A stretch of DNA of 64,000 bases from Actinomycetota bacterium (GTDB lineage: Bacteria > Actinomycetota > Acidimicrobiia > Acidimicrobiales > Microtrichaceae), in the NCBI GenBank assembly GCA_016870275.1, contig VGBZ01000001.1, positions 124,001 to 188,000 of the forward strand. Reading direction: 5' to 3'. Position 1 is the first letter of the stretch, and each line of letters begins with the position of its first letter. Below the pieces are notes generated by a model that was given only the letters and a program-made list of their open reading frames with translations, made no database searches and was not told where the DNA came from. Both the position numbers and the translations under genes were made by a program. Of this stretch, positions 8,234-15,719 are shown in pieces.

Positions 8234-9397
8234 ATGACGGTCGACACCGAACGACTCAACGAGGTCCAGTCGGCCCGGTGGCGCAACCAGTGGGCCGAGT
8301 TGAAGGCGCAGGTGATCGACACCGACCTGTGCACCGGGTGCGCTGGTTGTGTGATCTCGTGTCCGCACGACGTGATCGGGTACCACCACGATCAGGGCGG
8401 CTACCGACCGTTCCACCTCGAGGACGAACTCGGCCCGGACGACTGCACGCACGGTCAGAAGGGCTGCACCACGTGCACTCGTGCCTGTCCCCGGTTCGGC
8501 ATCTGGGAGGCACAGGCCGACGACCACCTGTTCGGCCGGGTCCGCGAGCCGGACGAGATCGCCGGGGTCTACCAGGACATTCTCCTCACGCGGGCCAGCG
8601 ACGACCACGTCCACGAACTCGGTCAGGACGGTGGACTCGTCTCGGCCATCCTCATCTGGGCGCTCGAGCACGACTACATCGACGCTGCGCTCGTGTCGTA
8701 CCTCGAGGGCGACACCTCGTCGTGGAAGGCCATCCCGGGCGTGGCGGCGAACAGGGACGAGATCCTCGCCTCCGCCGGGAGCCGCTACACCTACTCCGCC
8801 AACACGCTCGCTCTCGACGAGGCGATCGAGGCCGGCCACTCCAAGCTGGCGCTCGTCGGCATGAGTTGTCAGTCGTCGGTCCCGCCGGTGATGTGGGCAC
8901 GCAAGGCCGGCAAGATCGCCAAACCGATCGTGTTCAACCTGGGCCTGTTGTGCTCGAAGACCTTCGACGACGCCATCTTCGAAGAGCTGTTCTGGACCAA
9001 GTACGGACTGGCCAAGGAGCACATGGTCAAGATGAACATCAAGGGCGTCTTCCAGATCTGGATGGACGATGGCGCATACCACGAGATCAACCTCAAGGAG
9101 TGCCACGCCTGGACCCGCGACGGGTGCAACCACTGCCCGGACTTCGCTGCTGAACACGCCGACATCTCCTGCGGTGGAATCGGTGAGAACGCCAACTGGA
9201 CCCTCACGATCGTCCGCACCGACCTGGGTCGGGAGATCATCGGTCGGATGATCGATCAGGGTGTGATCGAGGCCCGGCCCGGAGACTCCGACCCCGGTGC
9301 CATTGCGCTGATGCGCAAGCTGAGCGAGAAATCCCGAAGCCGCTGGCCGACCTCCGCCGAGGTCAGCGTCCGAGTGGGCCTCGGCCAGAAACCCTGA
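8234..9397 (+). CDS. Coenzyme F420 hydrogenase/dehydrogenase beta subunit (FrhB/FdhB) family protein
   Basis: 387-residue Fe-S flavoprotein of the FrhB family, whose members pass electrons between F420 (or ferredoxin) and a substrate through FAD and [4Fe-4S] clusters. Two ferredoxin-like cysteine clusters lie near the N-terminus: CTGCAGCVISCP and CTTCTRACP, with an extra Cys in DDCTHGQKGC. Further conserved elements are LGQDGGLVSAILIWAL, SAGSRYTYS, LVGMSCQSSV and the C-terminal NHCPDFAAEHADISCGGIG. No alpha or gamma hydrogenase subunit lies nearby, so it acts alone or with a partner encoded elsewhere. ATG 8234 was chosen because the conserved sequence begins just after it; the longer frame upstream overlaps the divergent gene. 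The substrate is unknown. Confidence 0.85.
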   Translation: MTVDTERLNEVQSARWRNQWAELKAQVIDTDLCTGCAGCVISCPHDVIGYHHDQGGYRPFHLEDELGPDDCTHGQKGCTTCTRACPRFGIWEAQADDHLFGRVREPDEIAGVYQDILLTRASDDHVHELGQDGGLVSAILIWALEHDYIDAALVSYLEGDTSSWKAIPGVAANRDEILASAGSRYTYSANTLALDEAIEAGHSKLALVGMSCQSSVPPVMWARKAGKIAKPIVFNLGLLCSKTFDDAIFEELFWTKYGLAKEHMVKMNIKGVFQIWMDDGAYHEINLKECHAWTRDGCNHCPDFAAEHADISCGGIGENANWTLTIVRTDLGREIIGRMIDQGVIEARPGDSDPGAIALMRKLSEKSRSRWPTSAEVSVRVGLGQKP

Positions 9398-9410
9398 GGC
9401 GGCGCCTCAG
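9394..9410. terminator. Bidirectional hairpin between convergent genes
   Basis: CTGAGGC (9394-9400), a 3-nt loop and GCCTCAG (9404-9410) form a perfect 7-bp stem. The stop codons of both convergent genes (TGA 9395-9397 on plus, TGA read from 9409-9407 on minus) lie inside the two arms. There is no T-tract, as is common in high-GC actinobacteria. The terminator role is inferred from position and symmetry. Confidence 0.5.
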
Positions 9411-9805
9411 GTGCCGGTCGAGCTCTTGCAGCGGTCGTAGACGGTCTCGATGTTCGCCGGTACGACGATCTGCCCGGCCTCGGACTCCGCCTGCTGCTTC
9501 TCGAACGCTTCGACCTGATCGAACGGGACCGTCTTGACGAGCCCTTGGTAGACGCACTCGCAATACGAGACCGTGCCGAGGCTGGGATCGACGAACTGTC
9601 CCTCCTCGTTGGGTTCCACGCCGGTGCATCCGATCATGAAGTTCTCCTTGTAGGCGTCGCCGTACTCCTTGGGCTGGGTCGGACCGGTGCACCCGATGAG
9701 GGCAGCGGCGGCAATCACGGCGCCGAGCACGCCGGTCGCAACCCGTCGGTAGCGGCCGGTGGATCGGCGGGCAGTTCGATGGAGCGGACGATCGTTGACG
9801 GACAT
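9407..9805 (-). CDS. Small secreted lipoprotein of unknown function
   Basis: 132-residue protein with a basic N-terminus, a hydrophobic segment (GVLGAVIAAAALIGC) and a lipobox LIGC, so it is predicted to be lipid-anchored outside the membrane. The mature part contains Cys in FMIGCTGVEP, the closely spaced pair YCECVYQGL, and a final YDRCKSSTGT. These could form disulfides. ATG 9805 is preferred over an upstream TTG because GAGGTGAT lies just before it as a ribosome-binding site. I do not recognise a family; YCECVYQGL-type segments occur in small actinobacterial lipoproteins without a known role. Convergent with the FrhB-like gene. Confidence 0.75.
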   Translation of the reverse strand: MSVNDRPLHRTARRSTGRYRRVATGVLGAVIAAAALIGCTGPTQPKEYGDAYKENFMIGCTGVEPNEEGQFVDPSLGTVSYCECVYQGLVKTVPFDQVEAFEKQQAESEAGQIVVPANIETVYDRCKSSTGT

Positions 9806-10003
9806 CAATCACCTCGGGACGGGAACCCGAGCACGGTAGCGGCCCGGCCGACGACGGAACCACATGGCCCCGATCCGCTCACCTCGGCGTCCAGCCGGGC
9901 CGCTCCGCGACCTGTCGGCCGTCCACCGTCGACTCCTCCTCGACCGTGGACGGGCGAACCCGCAGACGCACCACGGGCATCGACACGCGGACCTCTTTGG
10001 GTG

Positions 10004-10051
10004 AGGGGCCATCGGACCCAGATGAGACCAGGGGCCATCGGACCCAGATGA
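10004..10051. repeat. 22-bp direct repeat, two copies
   Basis: Two identical 22-bp copies, 10004-10025 and 10030-10051, separated by GACC (period 26 bp). Each begins AGGGGCCATCGG and ends CAGATGA. They lie in the non-coding gap (9806-10070) between the lipoprotein start and the UDG stop. No function is evident from this window alone. Confidence 0.85.
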
Positions 10052-10070
10052 AGCGGGACCGGGTGGCCGC

Positions 10071-10736
10071 TCAATGCCCAGCGAGCTGACGCGCCCGGGT
10101 GAACACGGCGTCGAGCATCGGTTCGGTGAGCCGACCGGTGAAGGTGTTCTGCTGACTCACGTGGTAGCAGCCGAGCAGTGTCGGGCCGTCCGGCGCGATC
10201 ACCTCGGCGCCGTGCGCGAACGCCGGACGGGGAGACAGCCCCAGCCAACGAGCGGACTCAGCGAAACCGAACGCCCCGAGAGCGACCACGACACGCAGTC
10301 GTTCCAGGAGTTCCATCTCGGCGGTGAACCACTCACGACAGGCGTCACGCTCGGCGGGCATCGGACGGTTCGACGGTGGCGCACACCGCACGGGTGCAGT
10401 CACGAAGGCATCGCTCAGGACCATGCCGTCGTCCCGGTGCGTCGAGGTGGGCTGCGAGGCGAACCCGGCGCGGAACAGCGCTCCGTAGAGCCAGTCGCCC
10501 GAGCGGTCCCCGGTGAACATCCGGCCGGTCCGGTTGGCGCCGTGCGCCGCCGGCGCCAGACCGACGATCACCACCCGTGCCGCAGGATCCCCGAACCCCG
10601 GCACCGGTCGCCCCCAGTAGTCCTCGTCCCGGTACGCAGCCCGCTTCTCGGTCGCAACGGTTTCCCGCCACGCCACCAGTCGTTCGCAACGCCGACACTC
10701 GCTGATCCGTTCGGCCAGCGCCTGCAGGTCGCCCAC
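10071..10736 (-). CDS. Family 5 (UDGb-type) uracil-DNA glycosylase
   Basis: Removes uracil and other deaminated bases from DNA (base excision repair). The 221-residue protein has four cysteines placed as in Fe-S family 4/5 UDGs: Cys14 and Cys17 (CRRC), then Cys118 and Cys133. The active-site motif is GLAPAAHGANRTGRMFTGD (59-77); the Ala-rich loop without the catalytic Asp/Asn of family 1 is typical of family 5. The C-terminal motif CYHVSQQNTFTGRLTEPML is diagnostic. The frame is open to GTG 10808, but that would overlap the divergent phosphatase gene. GTG 10736 places the conserved DLQALAERISECRRC start correctly. Family call is firm; the start is moderately sure. Confidence 0.9.
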   Translation of the reverse strand: MGDLQALAERISECRRCERLVAWRETVATEKRAAYRDEDYWGRPVPGFGDPAARVVIVGLAPAAHGANRTGRMFTGDRSGDWLYGALFRAGFASQPTSTHRDDGMVLSDAFVTAPVRCAPPSNRPMPAERDACREWFTAEMELLERLRVVVALGAFGFAESARWLGLSPRPAFAHGAEVIAPDGPTLLGCYHVSQQNTFTGRLTEPMLDAVFTRARQLAGH

Positions 10737-10758
10737 CGGCGGAGCATAGGATGCCGCC

Positions 10759-11424
10759 GTGGCCCGAGCCTCCCGCCCCTCGGGGACTCGCGGGTCCCCC
10801 AAGCCCACCCTCGTGCTGTGCGTTCGTCACGGTCGCACCGCCACGACCGGGTCCGTCCTCCCGGGTCGCGCCCCCGGACTTCACCTCTCCCCGGAAGGAC
10901 GAACCCAGGCCGAACACGTGGCCGGGCGGATCGCCACGCTGCCCCGCATCGACGCCGTGTACGCATCCCCGCTCGAACGCACCCGGGAGACAGCGGCACC
11001 GATCGCCCGAACCACCGGCCACCGGGTTCGGACCGCCAAGGGACTGCTCGAGTGCGACTTCGGCGAATGGACGGGCCGCCGACTCGCCGACCTCCGAAAG
11101 CTCCCGGAGTGGAACGCCGTCCAACACAGTCCTTCTACGTTCCGGTTTCCCGAGGGCGAGTCGTTCACCGAGATGCAGAACCGGATCTGGAACCAACTCC
11201 TCGCCCTCGCCGCCGCTCACCCCGGGGGAACGGTCGTAGCCACGTCCCACGCCGATCCGATCAAGGCCGCCGTGGCCATGGCCGCCGGCATCCATCTCGA
11301 TCTGTTCCAACGCACGAGCATCTCGCCGTGTTCGATCACGGCGCTCCTCGTGGGATCCGGCACTCCGCTGGTGTTGTGCACCAACTCCGTCGGGGACGAC
11401 CTGTCCGGTCTGTCACCATCGTGA
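10759..11424 (+). CDS. Histidine phosphatase (MSMEG_4193-like phosphomutase family)
   Basis: 221-residue branch-1 histidine phosphatase. The catalytic RHG lies at residues 23-25 (VLCVRHGRTATTG), with SPLERTRETA, CDFGEWTGR and the second histidine in VATSHADPIKAAV. This subgroup is found in actinobacteria directly upstream of DUF3090 and SCO1664-type genes, exactly as here, so the operon assignment supports the subgroup. The physiological substrate is not known. GTG 10759 is used, in the short gap after the divergent UDG start. The stop is 15 bp before DUF3090. Confidence 0.85.
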   Translation: MARASRPSGTRGSPKPTLVLCVRHGRTATTGSVLPGRAPGLHLSPEGRTQAEHVAGRIATLPRIDAVYASPLERTRETAAPIARTTGHRVRTAKGLLECDFGEWTGRRLADLRKLPEWNAVQHSPSTFRFPEGESFTEMQNRIWNQLLALAAAHPGGTVVATSHADPIKAAVAMAAGIHLDLFQRTSISPCSITALLVGSGTPLVLCTNSVGDDLSGLSPS

Positions 11425-11439
11425 CCGGACCACAGCGGG

Positions 11440-11991
11440 GTGAACGTGGCTGAGTCGTGGACCTTCGAACATCCGGACCGCTTCACGTGCGGCTCGATCG
11501 GCGAGCCGGGGCGACGGACCTTCTACCTGCAGATCCGCAACGCATCCGAGATCGTCACCCTCAAGGCCGAGAAGGAGCAGGTGCGCGTCCTCGGGCAGTA
11601 CCTCGCGCAGGTCGCCGAGCAACTCGGCCCTGTCGACCCCGACCGTGACGTCGTCGGCCTGGTCGAGCCCATCGAGACGCTCTTCGTCGTCGGTGACGTC
11701 GGTGTGGCGACCGACGTCGACGCCGGCGAGGTCGTCGTGGTCCTCGAGGAACTCCCCGAGTGGCCCCTCGACGAAGAGTTCGACGACGCGGACGACCTCG
11801 ACGACGTGGTCGGATTCGCCGATGAGGACGCCGAGTCCACCGGGCGGAGCGTCACGATCACCGTGCCGATCGCGCAGGCAGCAGCGTTCTCCGAGGTGGC
11901 AGCGGAACTGCTCCAGTCGGGGCGTCCTCCGTGTCGCCTCTGCGGCGCACCGATCAACCCTGAGGGCCACGCCTGCCCGCGTTGGAACTGA
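11440..11991 (+). CDS. DUF3090 family protein
   Basis: 183-residue conserved actinobacterial protein. The N-terminus (SWTFEHPDRFTCGSIGEPGR, then RTFYLQIRN) is the family signature. A strongly acidic centre (EFDDADDLDDVVGFADEDAE) follows, and the C-terminus CRLCGAPINPEGHACPRWN has a Cys-x2-Cys...Cys arrangement resembling a small zinc knuckle. The role is unknown; the constant neighbourhood with a histidine phosphatase and a PI-kinase-like protein points to a shared pathway. GTG 11440 or GTG 11446 are possible starts. The stop is 1 bp before the next gene's GTG. Confidence 0.85.
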   Translation: MNVAESWTFEHPDRFTCGSIGEPGRRTFYLQIRNASEIVTLKAEKEQVRVLGQYLAQVAEQLGPVDPDRDVVGLVEPIETLFVVGDVGVATDVDAGEVVVVLEELPEWPLDEEFDDADDLDDVVGFADEDAESTGRSVTITVPIAQAAAFSEVAAELLQSGRPPCRLCGAPINPEGHACPRWN

Positions 11992-11992
11992 A

Positions 11993-12748
11993 GTGTCCGA
12001 CACCGGTGACGGCTCGCCCTACGAGTACCACTCGACGCTCCCCTGCGATGACCCAGCCGTGCCGGACGTGTTGGGTGTCGGGTCGATCGAGTTGCTCGGC
12101 CGTATGCCATGGTCCTCGAACGCCACCTTCCTCGTCGAGGTCACCCATGACGGCGAGATCGTCCCGGCGGTCTACAAGCCGGCCCGTGGTGAACGACCGC
12201 TGTGGGACTTCCCCGAGGGCCTCTGGCAGCGGGAGGTCGCTGCGTATGAGTTGTCTGATCGGCTCGGCTGGGATCTCGTTCCGCCGACGGTCGCCCGACT
12301 CGACGGCCCCGTCGGGCCCGGCTCCCTGCAGGTCCTCGTCCCCGCGCGCTACGACGAGCACTACTTCACGATCCGGGACCGACCAAACCACGAAGCGACG
12401 CTGCAGCGTCTGTGCGCCTTCGACGTGGTGGCCAACTCGACCGACCGCAAGGGCGGCCACATCCTCCTCGACGAGCAGGACCGCATCTGGGCGATCGACA
12501 ACGGCCTCACCTTCCACAGCGAGTTCAAGCTGCGCACGGTGATCTGGGAGTACGCCGGCGAACCGATCGACGCCGAGATCCTGCGCCCCATCGAGCATCT
12601 CGCCAGCGGAGATGTCGGAGATGAGCTCAGCGCTCTCCTCGCTCCGGACGAACTCGAGGCGTTGTCGGACCGGGCGGTGGCTCTGGTCGCTCACGGTTGC
12701 TTCCCGACCGACCCGACGGGTCGGCGTCATCCGTGGCCGATGGTGTGA
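11993..12748 (+). CDS. SCO1664 family protein (PI3/4-kinase-like fold)
   Basis: 251-residue protein of the SCO1664 family, distantly related to phosphatidylinositol 3-/4-kinases and HipA-like enzymes. Recognisable parts are SNATFLVEV (glycine-poor ATP loop), VPAVYKPARGERPLWDFP (candidate ATP-binding Lys), CAFDVVANSTDRKGGHILL (catalytic loop with Asn and Asp) and WAIDNGLTFHSEFKL (DNG replacing DFG, metal binding). Kinase activity is an inference from fold family. GTG 11993 comes right after the DUF3090 stop, and the gene's stop overlaps the next start as GTGA (12745-12748), so translation is probably coupled. The reading frame is open much further upstream, but that part overlaps DUF3090 and is not coding. 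Confidence 0.85.
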   Translation: MSDTGDGSPYEYHSTLPCDDPAVPDVLGVGSIELLGRMPWSSNATFLVEVTHDGEIVPAVYKPARGERPLWDFPEGLWQREVAAYELSDRLGWDLVPPTVARLDGPVGPGSLQVLVPARYDEHYFTIRDRPNHEATLQRLCAFDVVANSTDRKGGHILLDEQDRIWAIDNGLTFHSEFKLRTVIWEYAGEPIDAEILRPIEHLASGDVGDELSALLAPDELEALSDRAVALVAHGCFPTDPTGRRHPWPMV

Positions 12749-13842
12749 GCAGCGACGACCCCGTGGAGGGGTGGCTGCGTTCAGGTGCGGTCGACGATCT
12801 GCTCCGGGAGGTCGAGCGCTGCTGCGGACACCGCGACTGGTCCCGAATCCTGTGGATCAGGGACCGATGCCGGTCCGCTGGCGAGCACGGTCATCAACTG
12901 TGGCCGGTGGCGAGTTGGGCCGAGTACCGACTTGCGCTCGAGGGTCCCGCCGAGGTTGCGGCCACGGTGCTCGACGGGGGCTTCCTGGCGCTGGGCCCGT
13001 TGAGCGAGGTCGTCGCACAGCACCACGACTGGGCCGAACTCGAGCCGCATCTCGAAGACGGACCGATCCGTGCGGTCGTGGCCCACGAACGGGTTCTGCG
13101 CCACGACACCGAACTGGCCGGGCATCCGGCACGCAACGCAGACATCGTCGGTGCCGGTGAGGAGTCCGACGGCATCCTGTTGATGCTGCACCCGTGGGAA
13201 CACGCCTACGCCCTTGCCGAGTACCGCGCCGACGGTGCTCGCTTTCCGGCGCCGACGCCCACGACCGAGCCGACGTCAGCGCTGGTCGGCGAGGTCCACC
13301 CCTTGGCACCCGACGGCGACGATGGCACTGAGGCGCTGACCTCGACGCTGCGGCACTGGGCCACCCAGAGCTCCGGTCAGGTTCGCGCCTGCTGCGTGGA
13401 CGGCACCGCCGGCGACGCCGTCACGACGCTCGTTGCCTCCGGTTACGACATCCTCGGCCGCCAGAACCCCGGTCACGGTTCCGGCGCAGTCACGCCGGAC
13501 ACCTCGCTGGTCACCCGAGGAATCGAACCGGGAGAAGCTGCAGCGCTGCTCGCATGGGCCGCAGCATCGGGGGCTGCCCAGGGCCGGCGACGAGGTGCCG
13601 CCGCCGGACGTTTCGACGCCTGGTGGACCCTCGCAGTTCTCGCTGGGATCGATCACCTCTGGCCGGTCGACGTCGGACCCGACGCCGGCGAGCTGCGCTG
13701 GTGGCAATGGGGGCCACCGATCGGCGACGTCGGCTGGTGGTGCCGGATCGCCGTGGAGGACCCGTTCGACGGGCTGGCGTGGGCGATCGAAGCGGTGGAC
13801 CGCAGCGCCGAGACCACGCCGCTCGGGCCGATCGACGCCTGA
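12745..13842 (+). CDS. Conserved actinobacterial protein of unknown function, fourth gene of the SCO1664 operon
   Basis: 365-residue soluble protein. The N-terminal part ([20 protein letters not shown], then [20 protein letters not shown]) looks alpha-helical and HEAT-like. The C-terminal part is rich in tryptophan ([40 protein letters not shown]). The start GTG 12745 overlaps the preceding stop by four bases, so it is the last gene of the operon. I do not recognise a domain with known activity. The closing tandem of Trp residues suggests a buried or ligand-binding face but no specific function. Confidence 0.75.
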   Translation: MSSDDPVEGWLRSGAVDDLLREVERCCGHRDWSRILWIRDRCRSAGEHGHQLWPVASWAEYRLALEGPAEVAATVLDGGFLALGPLSEVVAQHHDWAELEPHLEDGPIRAVVAHERVLRHDTELAGHPARNADIVGAGEESDGILLMLHPWEHAYALAEYRADGARFPAPTPTTEPTSALVGEVHPLAPDGDDGTEALTSTLRHWATQSSGQVRACCVDGTAGDAVTTLVASGYDILGRQNPGHGSGAVTPDTSLVTRGIEPGEAAALLAWAAASGAAQGRRRGAAAGRFDAWWTLAVLAGIDHLWPVDVGPDAGELRWWQWGPPIGDVGWWCRIAVEDPFDGLAWAIEAVDRSAETTPLGPIDA

Positions 13843-13850
13843 AGCGCGGA

Positions 13851-13874
13851 TCCGCTCGGATCGTGCCGAGCGGA
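13851..13874. terminator. Bidirectional terminator hairpin
   Basis: TCCGCTCGG (13851-13859), loop ATCGTG and CCGAGCGGA (13866-13874) form a perfect 9-bp stem. It lies in the 43-bp gap between the convergent ends of the SCO1664 operon and etfA. No T-tract follows. Position and symmetry support termination from both sides. Confidence 0.65.
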
Positions 13875-13885
13875 GACGCCGGGCG

Positions 13886-14848
13886 TCAGCGGTTCTGGAG
13901 CGCCTCGATCAGCTTCGGCAGGACCTTGTGCACGTCACCGACGATGCCGAGGTCGGCCACCGAGAAGATGGGTGCCTCCGGATCCTTGTTGATGGCAATG
14001 ATGGTCTTGGATCCCTTCATGCCGACGAGGTGCTGTGTGGCCCCGGAGATACCGGCGGCGATGTAGACGTTCGGCTTGACGACCTTGCCCGTCTGGCCCA
14101 CTTGGTAGGAGTACGGCACCCACCCGGCGTCGACGATGGCCCGGGATGCACCCGGAGCGGCGCCGAGCTGCTTGGCGAGTTGCTCCACGAGGTCGTAGTT
14201 CGCACTCTCCCCGAGACCACGACCGCCGGAGACGACGATGTCGGCATCGTCGAGGCTCGGCCCGGTCTGCTCCTCCACGAACCGATTGGTCACGACCGCC
14301 GAACCGGTGGCACCGAGGTCTGGAACAGCGAGGCTCGCCACCGCAGCCGGTCCACCACCGGACTCCTCTGCGGCGAACGACTTGGGACGGATCAAGAAGA
14401 TGTCGGGCTTGTCGTTGGTGAACTTCGTCGTCACGTTGGTCGAGCCGCCGAAGATCGGGACAATGCCTGCGAGGGCCCCATCGACCTCGACCACGTCGAC
14501 GACATTGGTGATGACCGAGGCGTCGAGCTTCACCGAGAGCCGCCCGGCCACATCACGGCCGTCGTAGCTGGTGGCGATGAGGATCGCGTCCGGGCCGCCG
14601 CCGGCCGCCACCGCATCTGCGATCGCACTCGCCACGGCGGGACCGACGAGCTTGCCGTCGGTACCATCGACCTGGTGGACCGTGGTGGCGCCGTGCGCCC
14701 CGGCCGCTGCGGCCACATCCGACGCGGATACCGACACCGCCTCGACGGTGTCGGCGAGGTCACGGGCCTTGGTGAGGAGCTCGAGTGATGTGTTGGTGAT
14801 CGTTCCGTCGCTGGCCTCGACGAACACCCAGATGCTTCCGACTGACAT
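13886..14848 (-). CDS. etfA: Electron transfer flavoprotein subunit alpha
   Basis: FAD-binding subunit of ETF, which carries electrons from acyl-CoA dehydrogenases to the respiratory chain. The C-terminal FAD domain has the family signature: [60 protein letters not shown] and [20 protein letters not shown]. Length is 320 residues, normal for EtfA. ATG 14848 is preceded by GAAAGGAACC, a good ribosome-binding site, which decides the start over the frame's upstream ATG at 14869. It lies 68 bp downstream of etfB, in the usual order beta then alpha. Confidence 0.96.
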   Translation of the reverse strand: MSVGSIWVFVEASDGTITNTSLELLTKARDLADTVEAVSVSASDVAAAAGAHGATTVHQVDGTDGKLVGPAVASAIADAVAAGGGPDAILIATSYDGRDVAGRLSVKLDASVITNVVDVVEVDGALAGIVPIFGGSTNVTTKFTNDKPDIFLIRPKSFAAEESGGGPAAVASLAVPDLGATGSAVVTNRFVEEQTGPSLDDADIVVSGGRGLGESANYDLVEQLAKQLGAAPGASRAIVDAGWVPYSYQVGQTGKVVKPNVYIAAGISGATQHLVGMKGSKTIIAINKDPEAPIFSVADLGIVGDVHKVLPKLIEALQNR

Positions 14849-14916
14849 GTGGTTCCTTTCTCGGTGCACCCTGCTGCCTCTGGCAGCGCAGGCGCCCTGA
14901 CCTCAGATGACTGTCC

Positions 14917-15699
14917 TCAGATGACCTTGAGCTCGGCGAGATAGTCGACGACCTTCTGGAATCCCTCACCGTCGTCCTCGACGATGGTTCCGGCTTCGCG
15001 GGCTTCAGCCTCGCTGACCTCGATGATCTCTTGGCCGGCGCCGTTCCAGCCGACCTGTGCCGAATCGAATCCGAGGTCGGCAACGGTCACTGCGTCGAGC
15101 GGCTTGGACTTGGCCGCCATGATCCCCTTGAACGAGGGGTAGCGGGGCTCGACGACACCTGCGGTGACCGAAACGACCGCTGGCAGCGGGACCTGCACGT
15201 CGTCGTAACCGGCCTCGGTCTGGCGTTGCACGTTGGCCGTCGAGCCCTCGACGGCGATGGACTTGGCGAACGTCACCGACGGCAACGAGAGCAACTCGGC
15301 GATCTGCTCGGGAACCGTCCCGGTGTAACCATCGGACGACTCGGTTGCGGTGAGCACGAGATCGGGCTCGCCGGTGCGGGCGATCGCCTTGGCGAGCACC
15401 TTGGCCGTGGTGAGCGCATCACTGCCCTTCAGGGCGTCGTCAGAGACGAGGACCGCCTTGGCCGCTCCCATGGCGAGCGCAGTTCGCAGGCCGCCCTGCT
15501 CCTCGTTCGGAGCCATCGAGACGAGGGTGACCTCCCCGCCGCCGGCGGCGTCGACGAGTTGGAGAGCCATCTCGACGCCGTAGCTGTCGGCTTCGTCGAG
15601 AATGAGCTTGCCGGTCCGAACCAAGGTCTTGGTCTCGGGATCGAGAGCCCCGGGATCGGCAGGGTCAGGGATCTGCTTCACGCATACGACAACGTTCAT
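14917..15699 (-). CDS. etfB: Electron transfer flavoprotein subunit beta
   Basis: 260-residue partner of EtfA. It begins MNVVVCVKQIPDPADPGALD and contains NEEQGGLRTALAMGAAKAVLV and the signature VPLPAVVSVTAGVVEPRYPS. Beta subunits bind AMP and receive electrons from dehydrogenases such as the acyl-CoA dehydrogenase at 5182-6453. The ATG lies 20 bp downstream of the GGDEF-EAL gene's stop, so etfBA may be co-transcribed with the signalling genes, although a dedicated promoter cannot be excluded. Confidence 0.96.
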   Translation of the reverse strand: MNVVVCVKQIPDPADPGALDPETKTLVRTGKLILDEADSYGVEMALQLVDAAGGGEVTLVSMAPNEEQGGLRTALAMGAAKAVLVSDDALKGSDALTTAKVLAKAIARTGEPDLVLTATESSDGYTGTVPEQIAELLSLPSVTFAKSIAVEGSTANVQRQTEAGYDDVQVPLPAVVSVTAGVVEPRYPSFKGIMAAKSKPLDAVTVADLGFDSAQVGWNGAGQEIIEVSEAEAREAGTIVEDDGEGFQKVVDYLAELKVI

Positions 15700-15719
15700 G
15701 GTCCGCAGTCTGCCGCGAG

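Noticed and set aside
9809-10248. Small minus-strand frames spanning the gap before UDG
   Set aside because: They run through the direct repeat and overlap UDG in another frame; no ribosome-binding site or conserved motif.
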